Source: Streptomyces albireticuli
Lineage (GTDB): Bacteria; Actinomycetota; Actinomycetes; Streptomycetales; Streptomycetaceae
Direction of reading: 5' to 3'
Length of the DNA stretch: 64,000 nt
Assembly: GCF_021228125.1 (NCBI RefSeq)
Contig: NZ_JAJQQS010000002.1
Coordinates: 496,001 to 560,000, forward strand
Positions 8,262 through 17,502 of the stretch are shown piece by piece. The notes beneath the pieces are model-generated. The model saw only the letters and a program-made list of their open reading frames with translations. It ran no database searches and was not told where the DNA came from. The position numbers and the translations under genes are program-made. The stretch's first letter is position 1. Each line of letters opens with the position of its first letter.

Positions 8262-8475
8262 CGGGTGGGTGGGTGGGTGGGCCGCTGCGCGGGGCTTGTT
8301 CCCCACCCCGCCCCTTCCCGAACCGGGGCTCCGCCCCGGACCCCGGTCCTCAAACGCCGGACGGGCTGGATTTTCCAGCCCGTCCGGCGCTTGAGGACAC
8401 CGCGCGGTAGCGCGGAAGGGGGCCCGGGGGGCGGAGCCCCCCGGTTACGGGAAGGGGCGGGTAGGGGACAAAGCC
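8262..8475. repeat. Dispersed intergenic repeat, copy 3, with long hairpin
   Basis: This is the most complete copy. A GTGGGTGGGTGGG run is followed by TTCCCCACCCCGCCCCTTCC and a 16-bp perfect stem CGCCGGACGGGCTGGA / TCCAGCCCGTCCGGCG (8355-8370 / 8374-8389), extended outward by TCCTCAA / TTGAGGA. Then comes CCGCGCGGTAGCGCGG and GGGAAGGGGCGGGTAGGGGA, the reverse complement of the opening module. The block is thus a nested inverted repeat of about 200 bp between two minus-strand genes. Confidence 0.7.
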
Positions 8476-8490
8476 CGCCGCAGGCGCGCG

Positions 8491-9714
8491 TCAGACCAAC
8501 CCGTCCGCGCAAGCGTCCGCACCCTTCGCGCAGACGACCTCCGCCGACCCGCCCACCCCGATCGCCGCGAAGTTCGCCAGACTCGTCGTCCCCGGTTCGA
8601 AGTACCCGCCGTGGCCGTCCGCCCCCCGCGCCGAGAGCAGGCGCGCGCCGAAGCCCGGGGAGACCGGGTCCGCGCCGTGGCCGAGGCCGCCGACCTCCAG
8701 GTGGGGGACGTCCTGGATCCAGTCGTCGGCGTTGCGCATCGCCCAGATCCGGGCACCGGTGCCCAGTTCGGAGACGTGCTCGGCGCGCATACCGGGGCTG
8801 CCGGCGACGGCGACGTCCGTGACGCGCGGGGAGATGTCGCGGACGGCGACCCCGCAGACCACGGAGCCGTAGCTGTGGCAGAAGAGCGAGACGGGGGAGG
8901 TGCCGGGCAGGGCCCGGACCAGGGCGCGCAGCCGGAGCGCGCCCTCGGCGGCGAGCTTGCCGGTGGCCGCGTCCATGCCGACGCCGGCGGGGGTGGTGTA
9001 GTCGTCCCAGGCGATGACGGCCGTCCTGGTGCCGGCGGACGCCTTCCGCTCGGCGGCGTGGAGGGAGCGGGCCATGCCCACCGGCGCGGTGTAGGCGCGC
9101 TGGGTCTTCTCGAAGGTCAGGACGTTGGTGTCGACGCCGGGCACCACGACGGAGACCCGCTCGGCCCGGTCGAGGTCGCCGATGACCTCGGCGACCCGGC
9201 CGGCGCCGCCGGGATCGAAGGCGAGGATCTGCCGGCCGTCGCCCATCAGCGACTCGAAGCGGTGCATCCGGCGGCCCGCCTCGCGGCGGCCCACGGGGGT
9301 GAGCCCGCTCTCGCCCATGCGGTGCTTCTCGACCTCGCGGGCCCGGTCCAGGGCGACGCGGTTGGCGCGGTAGCGCAGGGACACGGGGGCGCCGTTGAGA
9401 TTGCCGACGACGAGGGGGTAGCGCTCCGCGAGCCGGTCGCGCTCGGCGCCGGTCAGCGAGCCGAAGAACCGGGCCAGGACGTCGGGGCCGGAGCCGGGGG
9501 AGGGCAGCGGCCGGCCGCCTATGGAGCCGTGCAGCCAGGACTGGAGGGATCTCGACCGGGCGTCGCCGGTCGCCGCGTGACCTCTGACGGCCGTCCAACC
9601 GGTCGTCGCGAGCATGACGAACACGACGGCGAGCGCCAGCAGCGCACGCCACACGGCGGCCGTGGTCGTCCAGGGTACGGAGGAGGGGGAGCCGAGCTCC
9701 GGGAAAGAAGTCAC
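8491..9714 (-). CDS. DUF1023-type alpha/beta hydrolase, membrane-anchored
   Basis: This 407-aa protein has one N-terminal hydrophobic segment (about residues 22-45: ALLALAVVFVMLATTGW), probably a signal anchor, and a C-terminal alpha/beta hydrolase domain of the DUF1023 type. The nucleophile elbow is SLFCHSYGSVVCG (G/C-H-S-Y-G), the acid is likely in NADDWIQDVPH and the His in GADGHGGYF. DUF1023 members are predicted esterases or lipases of unknown substrate and are numerous in Streptomyces. The gene stands alone between an intergenic repeat and the tetR gene. Start ATG at 9714; a downstream ATG would lose the anchor. Confidence 0.82.
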   Translation of the reverse strand: MTSFPELGSPSSVPWTTTAAVWRALLALAVVFVMLATTGWTAVRGHAATGDARSRSLQSWLHGSIGGRPLPSPGSGPDVLARFFGSLTGAERDRLAERYPLVVGNLNGAPVSLRYRANRVALDRAREVEKHRMGESGLTPVGRREAGRRMHRFESLMGDGRQILAFDPGGAGRVAEVIGDLDRAERVSVVVPGVDTNVLTFEKTQRAYTAPVGMARSLHAAERKASAGTRTAVIAWDDYTTPAGVGMDAATGKLAAEGALRLRALVRALPGTSPVSLFCHSYGSVVCGVAVRDISPRVTDVAVAGSPGMRAEHVSELGTGARIWAMRNADDWIQDVPHLEVGGLGHGADPVSPGFGARLLSARGADGHGGYFEPGTTSLANFAAIGVGGSAEVVCAKGADACADGLV

Positions 9715-9812
9715 CGCGAACCAGCGTAGGAGAAACCCGGTTGCGTCCGTGAAGTCAGTGAGCTATCTCACGTTTGAATGAGGGCAATTGGTCACGCCCA
9801 GGTGATTCGCGA

Positions 9813-10472
9813 TCAGGTCCGCCAGTTTTCCGCCAACGCCGGGCCGAGCTGGTCCAGATGGTCGGCGATGATCCCGCGCAGCTCCGTCATGCCGGCGCCG
9901 CCCTGCTCGCCCCAGATCCGGCCCGTCACCCGCATCACCCCGCCGAAGGCGGCGAGCAGCACCCGGGGCCGGGGGTCCGTCGCGAGGTCCAGTCCCTCGC
10001 GGCGCGCGATCTCGTGCGCGAGCCGCTCCTCCACCTCGGACAGCCGGCGCAGATGCACCGCGAGCAGCGCGGGGGTGGACTCGATCATGCGGTACGTCCG
10101 CATGTGCAGCTCCAGGGGGACGACCGACCCGACCTCCTCGCCCAGGCTGTCCCAGGAGGTCAGCACCGCTCCGCGCAGCGCGGCGAGCGGGGACTCGGCG
10201 GCCGGGCGCTCGCGCAGGGCGGCGCAGAAGGACGACTCCACGGAGTCCTGAAGGGCGAAGGCGACCTCCTCCTTGCCCGCGAAGTAGCGGAAGAAGGTGC
10301 GGGGGGAGACGTCCGCGGCCTCGGCGATCGCGTCGACCGTCGTCCGCTCGTAGCCCTGGAGTGCGAAGAGCTCCAGGGCGCAGCGGATCAAGGTGTCCCG
10401 GGTGCGCCGCTTCTTGCGCTCGCGCAGGCCGGGCGGGGCCGGCCGGGAGCCCGCGTCCTCGATGGCGTGCAT
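9813..10472 (-). CDS. TetR/AcrR family regulator
   Basis: The 219-aa protein begins MHAIEDAGSRPAPPGLRERK and has the TetR helix-turn-helix at about residues 35-65 (TTVDAIAEAADVSPRTFFRY then FAGKEE). The C-terminal ligand-binding part is divergent as usual. ATG 10472 is preceded by AAGGAGAGG at ideal distance; the in-frame ATG at 10562 has no ribosome binding site and would overlap the divergent promoter. The gene is divergent from an MFS drug-efflux gene, so it very probably represses that pump and itself, released by the exported compound. Confidence 0.92.
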   Translation of the reverse strand: MHAIEDAGSRPAPPGLRERKKRRTRDTLIRCALELFALQGYERTTVDAIAEAADVSPRTFFRYFAGKEEVAFALQDSVESSFCAALRERPAAESPLAALRGAVLTSWDSLGEEVGSVVPLELHMRTYRMIESTPALLAVHLRRLSEVEERLAHEIARREGLDLATDPRPRVLLAAFGGVMRVTGRIWGEQGGAGMTELRGIIADHLDQLGPALAENWRT

Positions 10473-10590
10473 GGGGATTCGCCTCTCCTTCGACGCATTT
10501 CCGCTGTTCAGAATAGACATGAGCAGATTTGACAGATACCGACTCCTGCACATGTTTGTCAATTGTCAGACGCTGCCATAATCTCGAAAT
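10473..10590. promoter_or_regulatory. Divergent tetR/MFS promoter region with operator
   Basis: This A/T-rich gap holds TTGTCA (10556-10561) and CATAAT (10577-10582) for the rightward gene. The transcript would start almost at the MFS ATG (10591), which lacks any Shine-Dalgarno, so it is probably leaderless. TTGACA reading leftward (10563-10558) may serve tetR. The near-palindrome TGTCAATTGTCA (10557-10568 region, 10 of 12 bases symmetric) overlaps both and is the best operator candidate. Confidence 0.5.
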
Positions 10591-12183
10591 ATGACGTCTC
10601 AGACCACCGTCGCCGACGCGACGCCGGATCTCGGGCCCCGAAAGGGATTACGGGGCCATCCCTGGCTGACACTCTTCTCCGTCGCGATAGGCGTGATGAT
10701 GGTCACGCTCGACGGCACCATCGTCGCTATCGCGAACCCCGCGATCCAGAAGGACCTGGGGGCCTCGCTGGCCGACGTCCAATGGATCACCAACAGCTAC
10801 CTTCTCGCCCTCGCGGTGGCACTGATCACCGCGGGCAAGCTGGGTGACCGCTTCGGTCACCGGCTGACCTTCCTGATCGGCACGACCGGCTTCGCGGTGG
10901 CCTCCGGTGCCATCGCCCTCTCCGACAGCGTCTCGCTGGTCGTCGCCTTCCGCGTCGTCCAGGGCCTGTGCGGCGCCCTGCTGATGCCGGCCGCGCTCGG
11001 ACTGCTCCGGGCGGCGTTCCCGCCCGCGAAGCTCAATATGGCCATCGGCATCTGGGGCATGGTGATCGGCGCCTCGACGGCCGCCGGCCCGATCCTCGGC
11101 GGTGTGCTCGTCGAGCATGTGAACTGGCAGTCGGTCTTCTACGTCAACGTGCCCGTGGGCGTCCTCGCGCTCGTCGTCGGCGTGCTCATCCTCAAGGACC
11201 ACCGCCCCGAACAAACGTCGAGCTCCTTCGACGTCCTGGGCATCGTCCTGCTCTCCGCCGCGATGTTCTGCCTGGTGTGGGCGCTCATCAAGGCACCCGC
11301 CTGGGGCTGGGGCGACACCCGTACCCTGCTGTACCTCGCCGGGGCGATCGTCGCGTTCGTCCTCTTCACCGTCTGGCAGGCCAAGGTCCGGGAGCCCCTG
11401 CTGCCCCTGAGCCTGTTCCGCTCCCTGCCGCTGACCGCCGGCACGATCCTGATGGTGCTGATGGCCTTCGCCTTCATCGGCGGCCTGTTCTTCGTCACCT
11501 TCTATCTCCAGAACGTGCACGGCATGACGCCGGTCAACGCCGGTCTGCACATGCTCCCGCTCACCGGAATGATGATCGTCGGATCGCCGACCGCCGGCGC
11601 CGTCATCACCAAGATCGGCCCCCGGATCCCGATGGTCGCCGGCATGCTCTTCGCCGCCGCCGCGTGCTTCGGCATGGCCACCCTGGAGCCGGACTCCGGC
11701 TCCCTCGCGATGTCCGTGTGGTTCGGGCTCTTCGGTCTCGGCCTCGCACCGGTGGTGGTCGGCGCGACCGAGGTGATCGTGGGCAACGCCCCCATGGAGC
11801 ACGCCGGCCTCGCCGGTGGGCTCCAGCAGGCCGCCATGCAGGTCGGCGGCTCGCTGGGGACGGCCGCCCTGGGCGCCGTGATGGCCGCCCGGGTCGACAA
11901 CCTGCTGCCCGACCGGTGGGCCGAGGCCGGGCTGCCGAAGGGCACGCCCGAGCAGATGGACCAGGCGTCCGACGCCGTCGCCGTCGGTATGGCACCCGTG
12001 CCGCCGAAGGCGCCGCCGGAGCTCGCCCAGCGGATCACCGATGTCGCCCATGACACTTTCGTGTCAGGCATGGGCCTGGCCTTCACCGTCGGCGGGTGCG
12101 TCGGACTGCTCGCCGCCGTGTGCGCGCTGTTCACCAAGCGCGGTGACAACGCCGAGGCCGGCGCCGGCGCCGCCCACGTCTGA
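10591..12183 (+). CDS. MFS drug:H+ antiporter, DHA2 (EmrB/QacA) family
   Basis: The 530-aa membrane protein has 14 predicted hydrophobic helices and the DHA2 signatures: motif D1 near MVTLDGTIVAIANPAIQKDL, motif A GKLGDRFGHR, and motif C in MVIGASTAAGPILGG. It should export a hydrophobic or cationic compound using the proton gradient. Expression is likely controlled by the divergent TetR protein. No ribosome binding site is visible, which together with CATAAT eight bases upstream suggests a leaderless mRNA. A good hairpin terminator follows at 12214. Confidence 0.92.
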   Translation: MTSQTTVADATPDLGPRKGLRGHPWLTLFSVAIGVMMVTLDGTIVAIANPAIQKDLGASLADVQWITNSYLLALAVALITAGKLGDRFGHRLTFLIGTTGFAVASGAIALSDSVSLVVAFRVVQGLCGALLMPAALGLLRAAFPPAKLNMAIGIWGMVIGASTAAGPILGGVLVEHVNWQSVFYVNVPVGVLALVVGVLILKDHRPEQTSSSFDVLGIVLLSAAMFCLVWALIKAPAWGWGDTRTLLYLAGAIVAFVLFTVWQAKVREPLLPLSLFRSLPLTAGTILMVLMAFAFIGGLFFVTFYLQNVHGMTPVNAGLHMLPLTGMMIVGSPTAGAVITKIGPRIPMVAGMLFAAAACFGMATLEPDSGSLAMSVWFGLFGLGLAPVVVGATEVIVGNAPMEHAGLAGGLQQAAMQVGGSLGTAALGAVMAARVDNLLPDRWAEAGLPKGTPEQMDQASDAVAVGMAPVPPKAPPELAQRITDVAHDTFVSGMGLAFTVGGCVGLLAAVCALFTKRGDNAEAGAGAAHV

Positions 12184-12213
12184 CGGGCCCGGCGCTTTCC
12201 CCTATCCGGACAC

Positions 12214-12242
12214 AAGAGGGCCTCGCGGCGCGGGGCCCTCTT
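12214..12242 (+). terminator. Hairpin terminator after MFS gene
   Basis: AAGAGGGCC (12214-12222) and GGCCCTCTT (12234-12242) form a perfect 9-bp stem with an 11-base loop, 31 bases after the MFS stop. Confidence 0.75.
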
Positions 12243-12306
12243 GGCATCGGTGATCACCCCCGCCAGGATGCGGTGTGCGACACAGTCGACACAGGGAGTG
12301 AAGCCC

Positions 12307-12702
12307 ATGCGTACGATCCACGCTGTTTCCACCCGGATCGCCACCGTGACCGCCACGGTCACCGCCGCCGCCTGTCTGGCCCTGCTGGCCGCGCCCGCCG
12401 CGGACGCCGTCGGCAAGGGGCGGCTCGGTCAGTGCGCCGCGGGTCAGCTGTGCCTCTGGTCGAAGCCCGGCTTCCACGGCACGCGCGCCACCGGCGAACT
12501 CGCGGACATCTCCATCGAGAGCTGCGTCACCTTACCGGCGGGCGCGACGGCCGCGTCCCTCGCCAACCGCACGGGGCGGCCCGTCACCACGTACCAGAGC
12601 GCCACGTGCGGGGAGACGGGCGAGTTCGACACGTACCCGTCGGGGACGTGGGTGCCGGAGACGGCGTACGTCGTGCGGGCTTACAAGGTCTGGGAGCGCT
12701 AG
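12307..12702 (+). CDS. Secreted peptidase inhibitor, family I36-like
   Basis: The 131-aa precursor starts MRTIHAVSTRIATV and has a Sec signal peptide (Arg-rich start, hydrophobic run TATVTAAACLALLAAPAADA, cleavage near residue 35). The mature part has the beta/gamma-crystallin-like pattern of Streptomyces I36 metalloprotease inhibitors (SMPI-like): GQCAAGQLCLWSKPGFHGT and paired cysteines at SCVTL and ATCGETG. It probably inhibits extracellular metalloproteases. ATG 12307 is preceded by AGGGAGTG; the in-frame upstream ATG at 12241 lies inside the MFS terminator. Confidence 0.82.
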   Translation: MRTIHAVSTRIATVTATVTAAACLALLAAPAADAVGKGRLGQCAAGQLCLWSKPGFHGTRATGELADISIESCVTLPAGATAASLANRTGRPVTTYQSATCGETGEFDTYPSGTWVPETAYVVRAYKVWER

Positions 12703-12711
12703 GGGTCCACG

Positions 12712-12890
12712 GCGGGGCTTTTTCCCCTACCCGCCCCTTCCCGCTGTATCCGATGTGCGGCTCCGCCGCGTGAGGGGCTCCGCCCCGGACCCCGGTCCTC
12801 GATCGCCGGACGGGCTGATTCTGCCCGGACCGGGCGAGAATCCAGCCCGGCCGGCGATCGAGGCCACCGCGCGTAGCACGGAAAAGCCGG
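12712..12890. repeat. Dispersed intergenic repeat, copy 4 (diverged)
   Basis: CTTTTTCCCCTACCCGCCCC, a GGCTCCGCCGCGTGAGGGGC linker, and long arms around GATCGCCGG...CCGGCGATC (about 12800 to 12860) replace the usual CAAACGCCGG arms. The block lies between convergent genes and probably terminates both the I36 gene and aceE. Confidence 0.6.
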
Positions 12891-12960
12891 TGCCCCGGCC
12901 GACATTCGTCGGCCGGGGCACCGGCAAGGAACAGACGGGACTACCGCCCGGTGCGAACGA

Positions 12961-15693
12961 CTACGCGTCGCCGCCCGCGGCGCCCGGGTCGGCCGCCGTG
13001 ACGTCCAGGAGCTGGTAGCGGTCCACGGCCTGCTTCAGCGCCGAGCGGTCGACCTTGCCCTCCTTGGCGAGCTCGGTGAGCACCGCCAGGACGATCGACT
13101 GCGCGTCGATGTGGAAGAAGCGGCGGGCCGCGCCACGGGTGTCCGCGAAGCCGAAGCCGTCGGCACCCAGCGACTGGTACGCACCCGGCACCCAGCGCGA
13201 GATCTGGTCCGGAACGGCACGCATCCAGTCGGAAACGGCCACGAACGGACCCTCGGCGCCCTGGAGCTTCTGCGTGACGTACGGCACGCGGAGCTCCTCC
13301 TCCGGGTGCAGGAGGTTGTGCTCCTCCGTCTCGATGGCGTCCTTGCGCAGCTCGTTCCAGGAGGTCGCCGACCAGACGTCCGCCTTGACGTTCCACTCCT
13401 CGGCGAGGATGCGCTGGGCCTCGATCGCCCACGGCACCGCGACACCGGAGGCGAGGATCTGGGCCGGGATCGCGCCCTTCTCACCCTGCGAGAAGCGGTA
13501 CAGACCCTTGAGGATGCCCTCGGCGTCCACGTCCGCCGGCTCGGCCGGGTGCTGGATCGGCTCGTTGTAGACGGTCAGGTAGTAGAAGACGTCCTCGGCG
13601 TTCTCGCCGTACATCCGGCGCAGACCGTCCTTGACGATGTGCGCCATCTCGAAACCGAACGCCGGGTCGTAGGAGACGACGCCCGGGTTGGTGGACGCCA
13701 GCAGCTGCGAGTGGCCGTCCGCGTGCTGGAGACCCTCACCGGTCAGCGTCGTACGACCGGCGGTCGCGCCCAGCACGAAGCCGCGCGAGAGCTGGTCGGC
13801 CATCTGCCAGAACTGGTCACCGGTGCGCTGGAAACCGAACATCGAGTAGAAGACGTAGACCGGGATCAGCGGCTCGCCGTGCGTCGCGTAGGCCGAGCCC
13901 GCCGCGATCAGCGAGGCCGTGCAGCCCGCCTCGGAGATGCCGTCGTGCAGCATCTGGCCGGTCGGCGACTCCTTGTACGCGAGCAGCAGCTCGCGGTCCA
14001 CGGACTCGTACTGCTGGCCGAGCGGGTTGTAGATCTTGGCCGACGGGAAGAACGCGTCCATACCGAAGGTGCGGTACTCGTCGGGCGCGATCAGCACGAA
14101 GCGCTTGCCGATCTCCTTGTCCCGCATGAGGTCCTTCAGGATGCGGACGAACGCCATGGTGGTGGCGATCGACTGCTGGCCGGAGCCCTTCTTCGCGGTC
14201 GCGTAGACCTTGTCCTCCGGGAGGGCCAGCGCCTTCGACCGCACGACACGGGTCGGCACATAGCCGCCCAGCGCCTTACGGCGGTCGTGCATGTACTGGA
14301 TCTCCTCCGAGTCGCGACCCGGGTGGTAGTACGGCGGCAGGCCGGACTCCAGCTCCTTGTCGGCGATCGGGATGTGGAGGCGGTCGCGGAAGCGCTTGAG
14401 GTCCTCGACCGTGAGCTTCTTCATCTGGTGGGTCGCGTTGCGGCCCTCGAAGTTCGGACCCAGGGTCCAGCCCTTGACCGTCTGCGCGAGGATCACGGTC
14501 GGCTGGCCCTTGTGCGCCTTGGCCGCCGCGTACGCCGCGTAGATCTTCTTGTGGTCGTGGCCACCGCGGCCCAGGTGCAGGATCTGGTCGTCGGTCATGC
14601 CCTCGACCATCTTCCGCAGACGCTGGTCGTCGCCGAAGAAGTGGTCACGGATGTACGCGCCGGTCTCGGTGGCGTACGTCTGGAACTGACCGTCGGGGGT
14701 GCTGTTGAGCTTGTTGACCAGGATGCCGTCCCGGTCCTGCGCCAGCAGCGGGTCCCAGGAGCGGTCCCAGACGAGCTTGATGACGTTCCAGCCGGCGCCG
14801 CGGAACTGCGACTCCAGCTCCTGCATGACCTTGCCGTTGCCGCGCACCGGGCCGTCGAGGCGCTGGAGGTTGCAGTTGACGACGAAGGTCAGGTTGTCCA
14901 GGCCCTCACGGGCGGCGATGGACAGCTGGCCGAGCGACTCGGGCTCGTCCATCTCGCCGTCGCCCAGGTACGCCCACACGTGGGACTTGGAGGTGTCGGC
15001 GATGCCGCGCGCCTCCATGTAGCGGTTCATCCGCGCCTGGTAGATCGCGCCGAGGGGGCCGAGACCCATCGAGACGGTCGGGAACTCCCAGAAGTCCGGC
15101 ATAAGCCGCGGGTGCGGGTAGCTGGAGAGGCCGTAGGGCGCCTTGGACTTCTCCTGGCGGAAGGAGTCCAGGTGCCGCTCGGAGAGTCGGTCCAGCAGGA
15201 ACGCGCGGGCGTAGATGCCCGGGGAGGCGTGACCCTGGAAGAAGATCTGGTCGCCGCCGTCGCCCTCGTCCTTGCCGCGGAAGAAGTGGTTGAAGCCCAC
15301 GTCGTACAGCGAGGCGGAGGAGGCGAAGGTGGCGATGTGACCGCCGACACCGATGCCGGGACGCTGCGCCCGGGAGACCATGACGGCCGCGTTCCACCGG
15401 GTCGCGTTCAGGACCTTGCGCTCGATCTCCTCGTTGCCGGGGAAGAACGGCTCGTCCTTGGTCGCGATGGTGTTGACATAGTCAGTGCTGCGCATCTCGG
15501 GCACGGCCACGCGCTTCTCGCGGGCGCGCTCGATCAGGCGAAGCATGAGGTAGCGGGCACGTTCCCGGCCTCGCTCATCGACGGCTGCGTCGAGCGAGTC
15601 GAGCCACTCCTGGGTTTCTTCGGGATCGAAGTCAGGGACCTGGCTGGGAAGGCCGCCAATGATGATCGGGTTGCGATCGGATCCGGAAGCCAC
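12961..15693 (-). CDS. aceE: Pyruvate dehydrogenase E1 component, homodimeric type
   Basis: The 910-aa enzyme decarboxylates pyruvate with thiamine diphosphate and reductively acetylates the lipoyl E2, feeding acetyl-CoA to the TCA cycle and to fatty acid and polyketide synthesis. The ThDP motif is clear: [17 protein letters not shown] ... [26 protein letters not shown] and the C-terminal transketolase fold are also typical of AceE. I chose the GTG at 15693 ([14 protein letters not shown]) because AAGGAACAGC precedes it; the ATG at 15747 has no ribosome binding site. It is monocistronic here; E2 and E3 genes are not in the window, as is usual in Streptomyces. Confidence 0.96.
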   Translation of the reverse strand: MASGSDRNPIIIGGLPSQVPDFDPEETQEWLDSLDAAVDERGRERARYLMLRLIERAREKRVAVPEMRSTDYVNTIATKDEPFFPGNEEIERKVLNATRWNAAVMVSRAQRPGIGVGGHIATFASSASLYDVGFNHFFRGKDEGDGGDQIFFQGHASPGIYARAFLLDRLSERHLDSFRQEKSKAPYGLSSYPHPRLMPDFWEFPTVSMGLGPLGAIYQARMNRYMEARGIADTSKSHVWAYLGDGEMDEPESLGQLSIAAREGLDNLTFVVNCNLQRLDGPVRGNGKVMQELESQFRGAGWNVIKLVWDRSWDPLLAQDRDGILVNKLNSTPDGQFQTYATETGAYIRDHFFGDDQRLRKMVEGMTDDQILHLGRGGHDHKKIYAAYAAAKAHKGQPTVILAQTVKGWTLGPNFEGRNATHQMKKLTVEDLKRFRDRLHIPIADKELESGLPPYYHPGRDSEEIQYMHDRRKALGGYVPTRVVRSKALALPEDKVYATAKKGSGQQSIATTMAFVRILKDLMRDKEIGKRFVLIAPDEYRTFGMDAFFPSAKIYNPLGQQYESVDRELLLAYKESPTGQMLHDGISEAGCTASLIAAGSAYATHGEPLIPVYVFYSMFGFQRTGDQFWQMADQLSRGFVLGATAGRTTLTGEGLQHADGHSQLLASTNPGVVSYDPAFGFEMAHIVKDGLRRMYGENAEDVFYYLTVYNEPIQHPAEPADVDAEGILKGLYRFSQGEKGAIPAQILASGVAVPWAIEAQRILAEEWNVKADVWSATSWNELRKDAIETEEHNLLHPEEELRVPYVTQKLQGAEGPFVAVSDWMRAVPDQISRWVPGAYQSLGADGFGFADTRGAARRFFHIDAQSIVLAVLTELAKEGKVDRSALKQAVDRYQLLDVTAADPGAAGGDA

Positions 15694-16186
15694 GCTGTTC
15701 CTTCGCTGTTCGGGTCGTGTCGTGCTCTGCACGCATTCGATGCGCACGCGGGCAAACGCTGTCTCTGTTGCTGCCTCTGGCTATGTCGCGCGCGCTCCCA
15801 TCGTGGACCGCGACAGCGAAAACGTCATCTCTACTGGGCGGTAACCACCGCTTCGCGAGACGACAAGGCGAGGACCGGCCGACTTTCGACGGCCAAATCG
15901 CAACCATACGCCCCCTATGGGGGTCGTTCGTGTACGGCCGTTCGGGCCTGATTGCCGCAATCCTGCGGCGCCGCTCGGCAAACCCGGCAGAATACTGTGG
16001 CGTGAATCACTCGCCCGAGCTCTTCCGTCGTTGGAGTTGCGGCGAGACGGCCGCTTCCGTCACCGTTTCGGCGGTCTCGATGGCCGGGTACTTGCGCGAA
16101 CCGCCCGGCACGTGTGGACTACCGCCAATGCCTCGCGTATGCGAGGAACACAAGACACTTTCTCGAAAGATGACAGGAGGCAATCC
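15694..16186. promoter_or_regulatory. 493-bp divergent region between aceE and the DUF3052 gene
   Basis: No convincing gene lies here, although several frames are open. Visible elements are dyads CCCCCTATGGGGG (around 15911-15923) and GCCGCA-ATCC-TGCGGC (around 15953-15968), and AATACT (15991-15996) as a possible -10. Reading leftward, TTGTCG followed 17 bp later by TACCGC is a weak aceE promoter candidate. The unusual length suggests regulated transcription of aceE, but no specific factor site was recognised. Confidence 0.4.
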
Positions 16187-16609
16187 GTGAGCGCGACCGC
16201 GGACCACGCGGAGGAGCGGACCAACCCTGCCGCCAGGCTGGGTTTCCAGCCCGGACAGGTGGTCCAGGAGATCGGCTACGACGACGATGTCGATCAGGAG
16301 CTCCGCGAGGCCATTGAGGAGATCACCGGCCAGGACCTCGTCGACGAGGACTACGACGACGTGGCCGACGCCGTCGTCCTGTGGTTCCGTGACGATGACG
16401 GCGACCTGACGGACGCGCTCGTGGACGCCATCGGCATGCTCGAGGACGGCGGGGACATCTGGCTGATGACCCCGAAGACCGGCCGCGACGGGTACATCGA
16501 GCCGAGCGACATCAACGAGGCGTCCCAGACCGCGGGCCTGAGCCAGACCAAGAGCATCAGCGTGGCCAAGGACTGGACGGGCACCCGCATGGTCGCCCCC
16601 AAGCGCTGA
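16187..16609 (+). CDS. DUF3052 family protein
   Basis: The 140-aa acidic protein ([20 protein letters not shown]...) has the conserved actinobacterial DUF3052 fold with the motifs [14 protein letters not shown] and [20 protein letters not shown]. It is soluble, without signal peptide, of unknown function, and corresponds by context to S. coelicolor SCO2370, always near aceE and the peroxiredoxin. The GTG at 16187 is chosen because of the perfect AGGAGG at 16175-16180; the frame stays open upstream but has no other good start. A strong hairpin after the stop separates it from the peroxiredoxin gene. Confidence 0.88.
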   Translation: MSATADHAEERTNPAARLGFQPGQVVQEIGYDDDVDQELREAIEEITGQDLVDEDYDDVADAVVLWFRDDDGDLTDALVDAIGMLEDGGDIWLMTPKTGRDGYIEPSDINEASQTAGLSQTKSISVAKDWTGTRMVAPKR

Positions 16610-16635
16610 CGCCCCCGGCGTAGCCGAAAACCGCC

Positions 16636-16699
16636 CACCGCGCCCCCCGGCGGCCCCACCCAGCGAAGGCTGGGGAAGGCCCCACCGGGGGGCGCGGTG
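16636..16699 (+). terminator. Strong hairpin terminator after DUF3052 gene
   Basis: A 15-bp perfect outer stem CACCGCGCCCCCCGG / CCGGGGGGCGCGGTG (16636-16650 / 16685-16699) encloses an inner stem CCCAGC / GCTGGG (16659-16664 / 16669-16674). Confidence 0.75.
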
Positions 16700-16820
16700 C
16701 GTGGTGCGCCGGCGCGCAGTGACACACTGGCCGCCTACCCGCCGGTGGCCGGGGTCGCGGGAGGGAGCGACTCGCCCAGCGCCCAGGGACCGGCTCCTGT
16801 CGAGAGAGGGAAGCGAATCC

Positions 16821-17279
16821 ATGGCGATCGATGTCGGCACCAAGGCTCCGGACTTCGAGCTGAAGAACCAGCACGGCGAGACCGTCCGGCTCTCCGACTT
16901 CCGCGGCGAGAAGAACGTGGTCCTGCTCTTCTACCCCTTCGCCTTCACCGGCGTGTGCACCGGCGAGCTGTGCGCCCTGCGCGACGAGCTGCCGAAGTTC
17001 GCCAACGACGACACGCAGCTGCTGGCCGTCTCCAACGACGCCCCGTTCTCCCTGCGCGTCTTCGCCGAGCAGGAGGGCCTGGACTACCCGCTCCTCTCCG
17101 ACTTCTGGCCGCACGGCGCCACCAGCCGCGACTACGGCGTCTTCGACGAGGAGAAGGGCTGCGCGGTGCGCGGCACCTTCATCATCGACAAGGAGGGCGT
17201 GGTCCGCTGGACCGTCGTCAACGGGCTGCCCGACGCGCGCGACCTGAACGAGTACACCGCGGCCCTCGCGGCCCTCTGA
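16821..17279 (+). CDS. Peroxiredoxin, AhpE-like
   Basis: The 152-aa thioredoxin-fold peroxidase has the peroxidatic cysteine C46 in [15 protein letters not shown] (P-x3-T-x2-C motif) with a second Cys at 51, fitting the AhpE/1-Cys type of actinobacteria. It reduces H2O2 and organic hydroperoxides, and a low-molecular thiol such as mycothiol or a redoxin probably regenerates it. The start ATG 16821 ([14 protein letters not shown]) follows AGAGAGGGAAGCG. Position downstream of DUF3052 and upstream of the TerD genes matches SCO2369. It has its own upstream region after a strong terminator, so it is likely transcribed alone, consistent with oxidative-stress control. Confidence 0.92.
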   Translation: MAIDVGTKAPDFELKNQHGETVRLSDFRGEKNVVLLFYPFAFTGVCTGELCALRDELPKFANDDTQLLAVSNDAPFSLRVFAEQEGLDYPLLSDFWPHGATSRDYGVFDEEKGCAVRGTFIIDKEGVVRWTVVNGLPDARDLNEYTAALAAL

Positions 17280-17399
17280 GGTCCCTCGCCGAACCCGTTT
17301 CCGTAAGTTTTTCCCAGACGCCCGGGGTTCCCGTCCGGCCGATGTTCGGCCGCCCGCGCACTCCGGGTACGGTCCGCGTGCAAGAAGCCTGTAATCGGT

Positions 17400-17427
17400 G
17401 GGAACCGGTCACTAGGATCCAAACGTT
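17400..17427 (+). promoter_or_regulatory. Candidate ECF-sigma promoter for the TerD genes
   Basis: GGGAAC (17400-17405), 18 bp, then CGTT (17424-17427) matches the sigma-R type pattern (GGAAT-N18/19-GTT) except the final base of the -35, which is sigma-E-like. It would give a leader of about 70 nt before the first terD. This is a pattern match only. Confidence 0.4.
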
Positions 17428-17502
17428 GATCGGATGCCATCGCACAACGGGGGCACAGGTCTCGCCGAATGGTTCCGGCCCCCTCGAACCAATGGAGGAC
17501 TC

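Noticed and set aside
13111..15951. 946-aa plus-strand open frame opposite aceE
   Set aside because: It is the antisense shadow of aceE, produced by the high G+C third positions; its product is Arg/Val/Leu-rich with no recognisable domain.
15917..16186. 90-residue N-terminal extension of the DUF3052 protein
   Set aside because: AGGAGG directly precedes the GTG at 16187 and the extension does not resemble the DUF3052 family.
17344..17370. Sigma-B promoter (GTTC ... GGGTAC) before terD
   Set aside because: The -35 has one mismatch and the spacing is 17 instead of 14-16; the GGGAAC-N18-CGTT site is the better candidate.
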